Origin: CAYJIL01 sp964370235
Lineage (GTDB): Bacteria; Bacteroidota; Bacteroidia; Bacteroidales; Rikenellaceae
Assembly (NCBI GenBank): GCA_964370235.1
Contig: CAYJIL010000087.1
Span: forward strand, 1 to 9,711
Length of the DNA stretch: 9,711 nt
Direction of reading: 5' to 3'
This document shows positions 1 to 5,026 of this stretch, piece after piece. Both the position numbers and the translations under genes were made by a program. Numbering within the stretch: position 1 is the stretch's first letter; each line of letters begins with the position of its first letter. The notes under the pieces were generated by a model. The model searched no databases. It saw nothing but the letters and a program-made list of their open reading frames with translations, and was not told the DNA's origin.

Positions 1-632
1 ATTTCGCTGCTAAGTCCTTGCACATTGAGTCACAAAAACAAAGATCAATAGCACACAAAAACACCAAACAATCCATTGCGACATTTGCCACAAATAGATG
101 GAACTGAGAGATTTGCATTCTAAATTCTTGTAATCAAAGCGTTCTATGTAGACACAAAACATGAGCAAATGTAACAAAAAAATCTTAATCGCATCAAAAT
201 TTTAAGCAAAAAAATACAAATTTTTTGTTTAGTCTAAAAAACAGCAGCATTACTATAGAGTAGTATAGACTCTATTTCATTAGCAATTTGGGCAAATAAT
301 AAACCTATAATCAAGGTGATAGATATTTTAAAATTTGACCAATCAGCAAGCTAAAGTTACATTTAAAAGGTTATTGCTTATAGTTATTTTATCGATAAAC
401 AAATTATCCTCTACTTTAGCGCTACTACTTATTGTATTACATCACAAAAATCATGCTCAAATACAAAAAAAGACTATAAAGATGGTTGTTTCGTTTGTTA
501 TAAATGGATATATTAAAAAAGTTAGCCTCGATATGCTTTTTGAATCAAAAGCTCTGTTGCTGGGTTAATTATATCATCAAGAGCAAAAGCAAATACCAAA
601 CAATTTGCCTGCTCCACTCATATTCTGTGGAC
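1..632. other. AT-rich intergenic stretch without a convincing gene
   Basis: No reading frame here has family motifs, a plausible start or a recognisable product. The open frames on the plus strand begin at a TTG (335) or inside another frame (504), and their translations are low-complexity Leu/Ile/Lys-rich text as expected from AT-rich DNA. No tRNA-like or rRNA-like fold was seen by eye. The only signals I can support are a candidate minus-strand promoter near 166-198 and, at the right edge, the mdh terminator. A gene lying left of the window on the minus strand could own that promoter. Confidence 0.6.
166..198 (-). promoter_or_regulatory. candidate leftward Bacteroidota-type promoter
   Basis: On the minus strand TTTG (195-198) is followed after 21 bases by TACATTTG (166-173), matching the TTTG/TAnnTTTG consensus with slightly long spacing. 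It would start RNA near base 160, reading out of the left edge of the window. No downstream gene is visible apart from a 24-codon hydrophobic frame at 10-84, which I do not annotate. The match could be chance in such AT-rich DNA. Confidence 0.35.
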
Positions 633-661
633 AAAAAGGTGGCTAGCACAAACCAACCACC
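633..661 (-). terminator. intrinsic terminator after mdh
   Basis: On the minus strand, 26 bases beyond the mdh stop, GGTGGTT (655-661) pairs with AGCCACC (638-644) in a 7-bp stem with one G-U pair and a 10-base loop. It is followed by TTTTTG (632-637). This would end the gcvH-mdh transcript. Confidence 0.65.
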
Positions 662-686
662 AATGTCATATCATGCAACTATAATA

Positions 687-1655
687 CTATAGTGTGTCGC
701 TACCATATTTAGCCTCGAAGATATCCATATCATCAAGAACCTTCATAATTTTCTTAACGTGAAGAGCCGAATCCTTTAGAAGAACCATTTCGTCCTCGTT
801 TAGATCTAGGTCGATAACCTTCTCAACACCCTCTTTACCAAGAACTACTGGCACACCTAGGTGAAGATCTGTCAAACCATACTCGCCGTTAAGTGATGCA
901 CAAACTGGGAATACAGCCTTAGTATCCTTAGCGATAGCTTGAGCCATAACAGCAGCCGAAAGACCCGGAGCATACCAAGCCGAAGTACCCATTAGCTGAA
1001 CAATCTCGCCACCACCATTCTTTGTTCTTTCAACGATAGCGTTTAGCTTCTCCTCATCGATTAGCTCTGTTACAGGAATACCCGAAACATTTGTAAAACG
1101 AGGAAGTGGAACCATAGTATCACCATGACCACCTAGTAGCTGAGCTTGAACTAGCTTTGGAGATGTGTTTAGCTCCTCTGCTATGAATGCAGTGTAGCGA
1201 GCAGTATCAAGAATACCTGCCATACCCATTACACGGCTAGAGTCGATACCAGCTGCAAGGAAAGCAGTATATGTCATAACATCAAGAGGATTAGACACAA
1301 CGATAATGATTGGATTCTCGTTGTACTTCATGATGTTTTCTGTAACAGTTTTAACGATACCTGCGTTAACACTAATTAAGTCGTCACGGCTCATTCCCGG
1401 TTTGCGTGGAAGACCAGCAGTGATGATTACAATCTCAGAACCTTCTGTTAGTGAATAATCGTTTGTTGAACCTACGATTCTTGTATTGAAGTCAAGAAGC
1501 GAAGAAGTTTGCCACATATCAAGACCTTTACCTTGAGCAACACCCTCTTTTACATCTACAATTACCACCTCTTTACAGATGTCCATTCTTGCAACCTCGT
1601 GTGCACATGTAGCTCCTACATTACCTGCACCTACTACTGTAATTTTATTTACCAT
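687..1655 (-). CDS. mdh: malate dehydrogenase (NAD-dependent, LDH-like type)
   Basis: Catalyses the reversible NAD-linked oxidation of malate to oxaloacetate in the cytoplasm, linking the TCA/reductive branch to aspartate and PEP metabolism. The 322 residues are normal for the LDH-like (about 310-320 residue) MDH class. The Rossmann motif GAGNVG lies at 9-14, with Asp34 at the end of the second strand as expected for NAD rather than NADP preference. The substrate loop GLPRKPGMSR (81-90) places Arg84 where lactate dehydrogenases carry Gln, which favours malate over lactate, and Arg90 follows. Asn122 (SNPLD), Asp150/Arg153 (DTARYTAF) and His177 in GGHGDTMVP complete the catalytic set. It starts 33 bases after gcvH on the same strand, with no promoter visible between them, so the two are probably co-transcribed. 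Annotation as malate dehydrogenase is firm from these residues. Confidence 0.97.
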   Translation of the reverse strand: MVNKITVVGAGNVGATCAHEVARMDICKEVVIVDVKEGVAQGKGLDMWQTSSLLDFNTRIVGSTNDYSLTEGSEIVIITAGLPRKPGMSRDDLISVNAGIVKTVTENIMKYNENPIIIVVSNPLDVMTYTAFLAAGIDSSRVMGMAGILDTARYTAFIAEELNTSPKLVQAQLLGGHGDTMVPLPRFTNVSGIPVTELIDEEKLNAIVERTKNGGGEIVQLMGTSAWYAPGLSAAVMAQAIAKDTKAVFPVCASLNGEYGLTDLHLGVPVVLGKEGVEKVIDLDLNEDEMVLLKDSALHVKKIMKVLDDMDIFEAKYGSDTL

Positions 1656-1688
1656 TGTTTTCTCTATTTAAATAAGTTAAAACTAGTG

Positions 1689-2066
1689 TTAACCAATCAT
1701 TGCTTTATAATCCTCAGCCGAAAGCAGATTCTCTAGCTCAGCTGGATTCTCGATAGCAATTTTAATCATCCATCCTGCTCCGTATGGATCTTTGTTTGCT
1801 GTTTCTGGAGCATCGTTCAAAGCTTCGTTAAACTCAAGAACTTCGCCAGATATAGGCATAAAGGCATCTGATACAGTCTTTACAGCCTCAATCGAACCAA
1901 AAACATCGTCTGCAGCGAGTGTCTCACCCTCTGTAGCTACATCAACAAAAACAATATCGCCAAGTTGACTTTGAGCAAAATCGGTGATACCTACGTAGGC
2001 AACATCACCCTCTACACGCACCCACTCATGGTCACGTGAGTACCTTAGTTCCGATGGAATATTCAT
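1689..2066 (-). CDS. gcvH: glycine cleavage system H protein
   Basis: Lipoyl carrier of the glycine cleavage complex: it shuttles the aminomethyl group from the decarboxylating P protein to the T protein and is reoxidised by L protein. The 125-residue length is typical. The N-terminal YSRDHEWVRVEGDVAYVGIT (9-28) is the family signature, GDIVFVDV follows at 36-43, and the lipoylated lysine is Lys63 in the context EAVKTVSD (60-67). The C-terminal GAGWMIKI segment is also characteristic. The partners gcvT and gcvP are not in this window, so the H gene is separated from the rest of its complex and linked instead to mdh. The ATG is preceded by A/T-rich sequence without a Shine-Dalgarno, usual for Bacteroidota. 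H-like lipoate relay proteins are a possible alternative, but the close match to classical GcvH favours glycine cleavage. Confidence 0.95.
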   Translation of the reverse strand: MNIPSELRYSRDHEWVRVEGDVAYVGITDFAQSQLGDIVFVDVATEGETLAADDVFGSIEAVKTVSDAFMPISGEVLEFNEALNDAPETANKDPYGAGWMIKIAIENPAELENLLSAEDYKAMIG

Positions 2067-2131
2067 ACTTAAATATAATTTTAAAAATACTTTATGCCCC
2101 CGAAAATGGGAGTTCTATTTTCTATATAGCA

Positions 2132-2139
2132 CAAAGGTA
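2132..2139 (-). promoter_or_regulatory. -7 element of the gcvH-mdh promoter
   Basis: TACCTTTG on the minus strand matches the Bacteroidota -7 consensus TAnnTTTG exactly and lies 65 bases before the gcvH start. A clear TTTG -33 element about 20 bases further upstream is not visible; that stretch is simply AT-rich. The predicted 5' leader is about 60 bases and contains only a small C/G-rich pairing near 2097-2110. Confidence 0.6.
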
Positions 2140-2232
2140 GTGTTTTTTTGATAACGATAAAATATATCGACAAAAAAGTATAAACAATTTTAAATCAAAA
2201 CAACTACACAGCAGATTACTAGTAAATTAAAA

Positions 2233-2267
2233 GGCTACAAAGTAATTAGATGCTACTACAAGTAGCC
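2233..2267 (-). terminator. possible terminator at the end of the kinase-WG gene
   Basis: On the minus strand GGCTAC (2262-2267), inside the last codons, can pair with GTAGCC (2233-2238), followed by TTTTAATTT. The same GCTAC can instead pair with the nearer GTAGC (2252-2256) in a compact hairpin, so two mutually exclusive folds exist. The loop of the terminator form is long (23 bases), which makes the call tentative. Confidence 0.4.
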
Positions 2268-3557
2268 ATTATTTGCTAAATCTTGGGCGTTAACTTCATA
2301 TTTATTGTCGCCTATAATCAACAAACCAACACCATTCTTGAATGGTTTAGCCATATCATAGGTGAGCGAGGTAAACAAACTGCCGCACTCCCCAATATAG
2401 CCCCAGCCACTCGCTGCTCGCACTGCTGCAAATCCACAACTAAACGAACTTACCTGAAGGTAGCCTTGCTGCGATATTCGATGCCCCAATTTATCGACAA
2501 AATACCACAAACCACCATCGAGCACCGCTCCTCGCTCGCCAACAAAAGGCTTTATTGCACGATAGGCTGGCGAAAGAATCACACGCCCCATATTATCGCA
2601 ATAACCATACAACCCTTTATAGCCTTTGATAATTTGCACATCGCTCTTTGGGTCAATCACGGGATAACAAGCAATTCTACGCCTGACCATAATATCAAAA
2701 AGCAAAGGGGTCAAATCGTCAACAGGGCAATCTTGCGAACATATATATTCACCCAAGTGTACTAGTGTAACATCCTGCGTGAATATATCTTTTGCCTGAG
2801 CAAAAGCACTATCAACACCCAAAGTTAGCATAGCGGGATCAAACAAAAGATTATCCCCATCGTTATATTTTGTGATTAAATCTGGATTACTTTGCCCCAC
2901 AACCATTGATGCCACCAAAATAGCAATTGGGTAGTGGTCTCTCATTCTCGAAAAGTGCACCATCTTGGGATGGTTATACCACGGAGAGTGTAGCAGTGCC
3001 GCATGACACAAGTTTGCCGATTTATCGGTTATACCATCGGGGTCGATAAGCATAAAGCTTTCGCCATTGGTGAGTATATTTTCGCCCTTTATATCGGAAT
3101 GAATTATAGAACTAGAAAGTAGTTTGTGTGCAAACAGCAGGAATCTATCCAAAAGTTTACCAACCAAAGCACGATTGCCAACATAACACAACTGCCGCAA
3201 ATAGTGACACAGCGGCATACCATCAACCCAGTCCATTACCACAGCAGGGAGCAATAGTCGCTCTTCCCAGTTATCTACACATATTGCTTGTTCTATGAAT
3301 TGGTAATTAACAACCAGCGAGCTGTGATTGTGCATTTGCGAAGATGCTGCAAGAATTTTTAGCAGCTCATCCGATATGGTCGTAAAAAATTTTAACGCAT
3401 AGGGTTTTCCGTCACGTGACACCTTAAAGGTAACTCCACCACCACCAACGCTATAAATCAAATTACCATTCGAGCGCATAGGCTCGTATCCCTCTAGCGC
3501 ACCCGCAAGCGGAGACGCAAGAGCATTAACATAATATATGACATCGACATATATCAT
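2256..3557 (-). CDS. protein-kinase-like protein with C-terminal WG repeats
   Basis: A predicted cytoplasmic Hanks-type Ser/Thr kinase fold joined to a WG-repeat sensor or adaptor region; the substrate is unknown. Seen in the 433 residues: glycine-rich loop VGGGGVTFKV (37-46), ATP-anchoring lysine in YALKFF (Lys56), hinge region around 101-120, catalytic loop HSDIKGENI (153-161) with Asp155, Lys157 and Asn160, and metal-binding Asp172 in IDPDG, replacing the usual DFG. The key residues are present, so activity is plausible. Residues about 313-412 form three imperfect WG repeats (GLYGY at 315, GLWYFV at 349, GWGYI at 384). There is no signal peptide or membrane segment. The start is uncertain: the ATG at 3557 lies only 11 bases after the rplT terminator, with no promoter seen. 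The ATG at residue 27 has AGAGGGA in front of it, but YYVNALASP (8-16) resembles a conserved N-terminal stretch I recall in related Bacteroidota kinases, so I keep the longer form. Confidence 0.8.
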   Translation of the reverse strand: MIYVDVIYYVNALASPLAGALEGYEPMRSNGNLIYSVGGGGVTFKVSRDGKPYALKFFTTISDELLKILAASSQMHNHSSLVVNYQFIEQAICVDNWEERLLLPAVVMDWVDGMPLCHYLRQLCYVGNRALVGKLLDRFLLFAHKLLSSSIIHSDIKGENILTNGESFMLIDPDGITDKSANLCHAALLHSPWYNHPKMVHFSRMRDHYPIAILVASMVVGQSNPDLITKYNDGDNLLFDPAMLTLGVDSAFAQAKDIFTQDVTLVHLGEYICSQDCPVDDLTPLLFDIMVRRRIACYPVIDPKSDVQIIKGYKGLYGYCDNMGRVILSPAYRAIKPFVGERGAVLDGGLWYFVDKLGHRISQQGYLQVSSFSCGFAAVRAASGWGYIGECGSLFTSLTYDMAKPFKNGVGLLIIGDNKYEVNAQDLANNGYL

Positions 3558-3568
3558 AGCCGTATAAA

Positions 3569-3601
3569 CAAAAAAAGAGGGCTACCTTGCGGCAACCCTC
3601 T
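3569..3601 (-). terminator. rplT: strong intrinsic terminator of rpmI-rplT
   Basis: On the minus strand, 6 bases after the rplT stop, an 11-bp stem runs without interruption (bases 3591-3601 with 3576-3586, two G-U pairs). It is capped by a GCAA tetraloop and followed by TTTTTTG. Stem, stable GNRA loop and U-run make this the clearest terminator in the window. It also separates rplT from the kinase gene that begins immediately after it. Confidence 0.92.
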
Positions 3602-3607
3602 TGGATA

Positions 3608-3952
3608 CTATTTAACTGAATCAAATACTTTTTGAAATGCTACAGGATGGTTCATAGCTAGGTCTGCAAGCACCTTACGGTTAAGTGCAATACCTTGCTT
3701 GTTGATCTTGCCCATAAACTCTGAGTAAGACATACCGTTAGCTCTAGTAGCAGCATTGATACGCTGAATCCATAGTGCACGGAATTCACGTTTTTTGTTC
3801 TTTCTATCGCGGTAAGCGTAAGTAAGACCTTTTTCAACAGTGTTTTTTGCAACTGTCCATACATTTCTTCTGGCAAGGAAGTTACCCTTAGCCATTTTTA
3901 ATACCTTTTTTCTGCGGGCTCTCGAAGCCACAGCATTGACCGATCTTGGCAT
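3608..3952 (-). CDS. rplT: 50S ribosomal protein bL20
   Basis: Binds 23S rRNA early in large-subunit assembly. The 114-residue length is standard. The basic N-terminal extension MPRSVNAVASRARRKKVLKM, the KGNFLARRNVWTVAKN segment, YRDRKNKKREFRALWIQRIN (about 47-66) and RKVLADLA near the C-terminus are the usual bL20 landmarks. It lies downstream of rpmI, 123 bases away on the same strand, the universal bacterial pairing. In several bacteria bL20 represses its own operon by binding a leader that mimics its rRNA site; no such leader can be identified here by eye. The 123-base gap before the gene contains a small hairpin (GCGAT/ATCGC near 4033-4048) of unknown meaning. Confidence 0.98.
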   Translation of the reverse strand: MPRSVNAVASRARRKKVLKMAKGNFLARRNVWTVAKNTVEKGLTYAYRDRKNKKREFRALWIQRINAATRANGMSYSEFMGKINKQGIALNRKVLADLAMNHPVAFQKVFDSVK

Positions 3953-4075
3953 ACTTTTCTTTTTTACGAATGGTTAGCGGCAGCTCTGGGCTACACTTAG
4001 GGGCTAATTCACTCTTAATTTAACATAGTAAAGCGATAATTAAATCGCGTGGTAAAAATTTTGTTGTACTAACAA

Positions 4076-4270
4076 CTACTTAACAAGCATCGCGCGAATA
4101 GTTACTGCATCAGATGCACATGCTACTGCACTACGAGTTAGGTTACGCTTTTGTTTTGTACTTTTCTTTGTTAGGATGTGGCTCTTGAAAGCGTGCTTTC
4201 TTTTCACCTTACCTGTTCCAGTAAGCTCGAATCTCTTCTTAGCTCCGGAAATTGTTTTCATCTTTGGCAT
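4076..4270 (-). CDS. rpmI: 50S ribosomal protein bL35
   Basis: Small basic protein of the large ribosomal subunit. MPKMKTISGAKKRFELTGTG at the N-terminus, followed by GKVKRKHAFKSHILTKKSTKQKR-type sequence, is diagnostic, and 64 residues is the normal length. It is followed by rplT. infC, which normally sits directly upstream, is missing: 4271-5026 contains only regulatory and repeated sequence before a divergent gene. A good promoter match lies 82 bases upstream, consistent with rpmI being the first gene of a two-gene operon. Confidence 0.97.
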   Translation of the reverse strand: MPKMKTISGAKKRFELTGTGKVKRKHAFKSHILTKKSTKQKRNLTRSAVACASDAVTIRAMLVK

Positions 4271-4351
4271 TTTGTAAAAATATTTTAGTTAAACAGTTTT
4301 AATCTACTGATTTCCCAACAGTTACACACAAATAACACACAGTTGAGTTCG

Positions 4352-4383
4352 TAAAGGTAATAATTATTTATAATTCCAACAAA
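4352..4383 (-). promoter_or_regulatory. promoter of rpmI-rplT
   Basis: On the minus strand TTTG (4380-4383), 20 bases, then TACCTTTA (4352-4359) matches the TTTG/TAnnTTTG consensus except for the last base. RNA would begin near 4345, giving a leader of about 75 bases before rpmI. Just upstream of the -33 element lies a perfect small palindrome, ACTAG-CCCC-CTAGT (4406-4419), that could be a protein site or a hairpin. Confidence 0.6.
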
Positions 4384-4426
4384 ACTAGAGGCAAAAAATA
4401 TTATCACTAGCCCCCTAGTAACCATA

Positions 4427-4465
4427 TAAAAAGAAGAAGAGAGGGAATCTCTCGACTGCCTCTCT
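4427..4465 (-). terminator. terminator-like hairpin of copy A
   Basis: A 12-position stem (4454-4465 with 4438-4449) has one C-C mismatch and one G-U pair, and is capped by the GNRA-type loop GAGA as read on the minus strand. It is followed by TTCTTCTTTTTAT. The opposite strand has no T-run after the hairpin, so the minus orientation is favoured. It would also insulate rpmI from transcription arriving from the right. Confidence 0.55.
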
Positions 4466-4486
4466 CTTACGGGATTTCTAGAAAAC

Positions 4487-4524
4487 CCCAAACTACTAAC
4501 CCAAACTTAAATAAATGAAGAAAC
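4487..4524. repeat. 38-base direct repeat, copy A
   Basis: Identical base for base to 4662-4699, at a distance of 175 bases. It is the best conserved part of a longer duplicated unit (4438-4524 versus 4614-4699, about 90 percent identical). On the plus strand the identity ends at ATGAAGAAAC, so the shared block could alternatively be a leader plus first codons of two tiny frames, but those frames diverge at once. Confidence 0.85.
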
Positions 4525-4570
4525 TTCGTTTACCATACTTAGTAAACTCTGTTGTACTTATATAACGTAC

Positions 4571-4602
4571 ATAATATATAGTATATTGCGTGTAATATCA
4601 AA
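4571..4602 (-). promoter_or_regulatory. weak promoter candidate for copy A
   Basis: On the minus strand TTTG (4599-4602) is followed after exactly 20 bases by TATATTAT (4571-4578), which fits TAnnTT but lacks the final TG of the consensus. The position relative to the repeat is similar to the better promoter of copy B. Confidence 0.3.
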
Positions 4603-4641
4603 TAAATAAAGAAAGAGAGGGAGTCTCACGACTGCCTCTCT
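4603..4641 (-). terminator. terminator-like hairpin of copy B
   Basis: On the minus strand AGAGAGGCAGTC (4630-4641) pairs with GACTCCCTCTCT (4614-4625) in 11 of 12 positions, with one C-C mismatch, around the tetraloop GTGA. It is followed by TTCTTTATTTATT. The T-rich tail is interrupted, so termination may be partial. Confidence 0.55.
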
Positions 4642-4661
4642 TCTCGGGATTATTAGAAAAT

Positions 4662-4699
4662 CCCAAACTACTAACCCAAACTTAAATAAATGAAGAAAC
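4662..4699. repeat. 38-base direct repeat, copy B
   Basis: Second, identical copy of the block at 4487-4524. Sequence to its right (4700-4730) is unrelated to that beside copy A, so the duplication boundary is sharp on this side, whereas homology continues leftward through both hairpins. Confidence 0.85.
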
Positions 4700-4730
4700 C
4701 TGAGTGTATTACAAACAGGATTTCCTGTGA

Positions 4731-4762
4731 CAAATATAAGAATAAAAATATTCACCCACAAC
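4731..4762 (-). promoter_or_regulatory. promoter of the candidate small RNA copy B
   Basis: On the minus strand GTTG (4759-4762), exactly 20 bases, then TATATTTG (4731-4738): a full match to TTG/TAnnTTTG. A perfect palindrome ACAGGA-TT-TCCTGT (4715-4728) overlaps the expected start site and could be an operator or the 5' hairpin of the transcript. There is no gene on this strand until rpmI, about 460 bases away, so the promoter most likely serves the RNA element. Confidence 0.6.
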
Positions 4763-4910
4763 TATTTCAAACCCCACATTTAGAGCGAAAAAAGACACTC
4801 TTAAAAATTTAATTATCATTATTAAGACAAAATCTTAATAACAATTACAATTTAAAATCAATCAACCGTTATAAAAGAATTTAAATTAAGTGAAATGATC
4901 CGAAAAAAAT

Positions 4911-5009
4911 ATCACATTTTTTCAAAAAAAATCACATTCTTAACAGATACAGACCCTTTTCGTCTTGTTTTTATCACAAAATAGTAGTAAGTTTGTCACT
5001 ATTGTGATA
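4911..5009 (+). promoter_or_regulatory. candidate operator of the aminotransferase operon
   Basis: Three direct ATCACA half-sites (4911, 4931, 4973) and one inverted TGTGAT (5003-5008) precede the operon. The first two are exactly 20 bases apart and share ATCACATT; the third is 42 bases further, so all lie near the same face of the helix. The last two form an inverted repeat, TATCACAA/TTGTGATA, that extends to TAGT/ACTA with a 2-base bulge (4972-4985 with 4998-5009) and encloses the -7 element. A protein bound there would block RNA polymerase; the regulator is unknown. Confidence 0.4.
4965..4995 (+). promoter_or_regulatory. promoter of the aminotransferase operon
   Basis: TTG (4965-4967), 20 bases, then TAAGTTTG (4988-4995) matches the Bacteroidota consensus fully. 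RNA should begin near 5000-5003, leaving a leader of only about 25 bases before the ATG at 5027. The -7 element sits between the arms of an inverted repeat. Confidence 0.7.
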
Positions 5010-5026
5010 ACTAAAAATGCAGAAAT

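Larger units (their letters stand above)
4425..4564 (-). ncRNA. candidate small RNA, copy A of a tandem element
   Basis: Minus-strand unit with the same architecture as copy B at 4603-4725: a 38-base stretch identical in both copies (4487-4524), a hairpin GGGG.../...CCC (4471-4489), then a long hairpin (4438-4465) followed by a T-rich tail. The long hairpin pairs AGAGAGG with CCTCTCT and AGTC with GATT around a single C-C mismatch, closed by the loop GAGA. Upstream of the shared part the sequence differs from copy B and contains its own inverted repeat, GTTTAC/GTAAAC (4529-4548). The promoter is weaker than in copy B (TTTG, 20 bases, TATATTAT). Whether it is transcribed separately or is a decayed duplicate cannot be told from sequence alone. 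Confidence 0.4.
4603..4725 (-). ncRNA. candidate small RNA, copy B of a tandem element
   Basis: A predicted minus-strand transcript of roughly 120 bases bounded by a strong promoter match at its 5' end (4731-4762) and a terminator-like hairpin at its 3' end (4614-4641). Inside, an identical 38-base block (4662-4699) is followed by a hairpin GGGATT/AATCCC (4646-4664) and the terminal hairpin. Differences between copies A and B preserve pairing: A-T versus G-T in the first hairpin, G-C versus G-U in the second, with loops GTGA versus GAGA, both GNRA. No protein-coding frame fits. The organisation (phylum-specific promoter, terminator, position near the bL20 operon) recalls the Bacteroidales-1 RNA described in Bacteroidales, but that RNA is reported downstream of the bL20 gene, and I cannot confirm homology by eye. 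Confidence 0.5.

Noticed and set aside
131..141. The string taatcaaagcg occurs near 131 and again near 9460
   Set aside because: The match is about 11 bases in AT-rich DNA with no flanking similarity, so it was not treated as a boundary repeat.
335..692. Two overlapping plus-strand frames of 77 and 62 codons
   Set aside because: One begins at TTG with no promoter or ribosome site, the other starts inside it, and both translate to low-complexity text without motifs. The second also runs into the end of mdh.
2283..2765. 160-codon plus-strand frame opposite the kinase gene
   Set aside because: The opposite strand has a full-length frame with kinase and WG-repeat motifs, while this frame has no recognisable features.
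3658..3876. 72-codon minus-strand frame inside rplT
   Set aside because: It is a frame-shifted reading of the firmly identified bL20 gene.
4515..4565. Tiny plus-strand frames beginning MKK at both repeat copies (4515 and 4690), as possible leader peptides
   Set aside because: Only the first three codons are shared; after that lengths and sequences diverge, there is no plus-strand promoter consensus in front, and loop type and T-tails favour the minus strand.
4425..4705. CRISPR array or transposon ends
   Set aside because: Only two repeat units with a single spacer-like interval, no cas genes, no transposase, and no target-site duplication or matching terminal inverted repeats.
4285..4761. 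Minus-strand frames of 67-68 codons across the repeated elements
   Set aside because: They run through the hairpins and T-rich tails, are not in homologous frames in the two repeat copies and show no family features.
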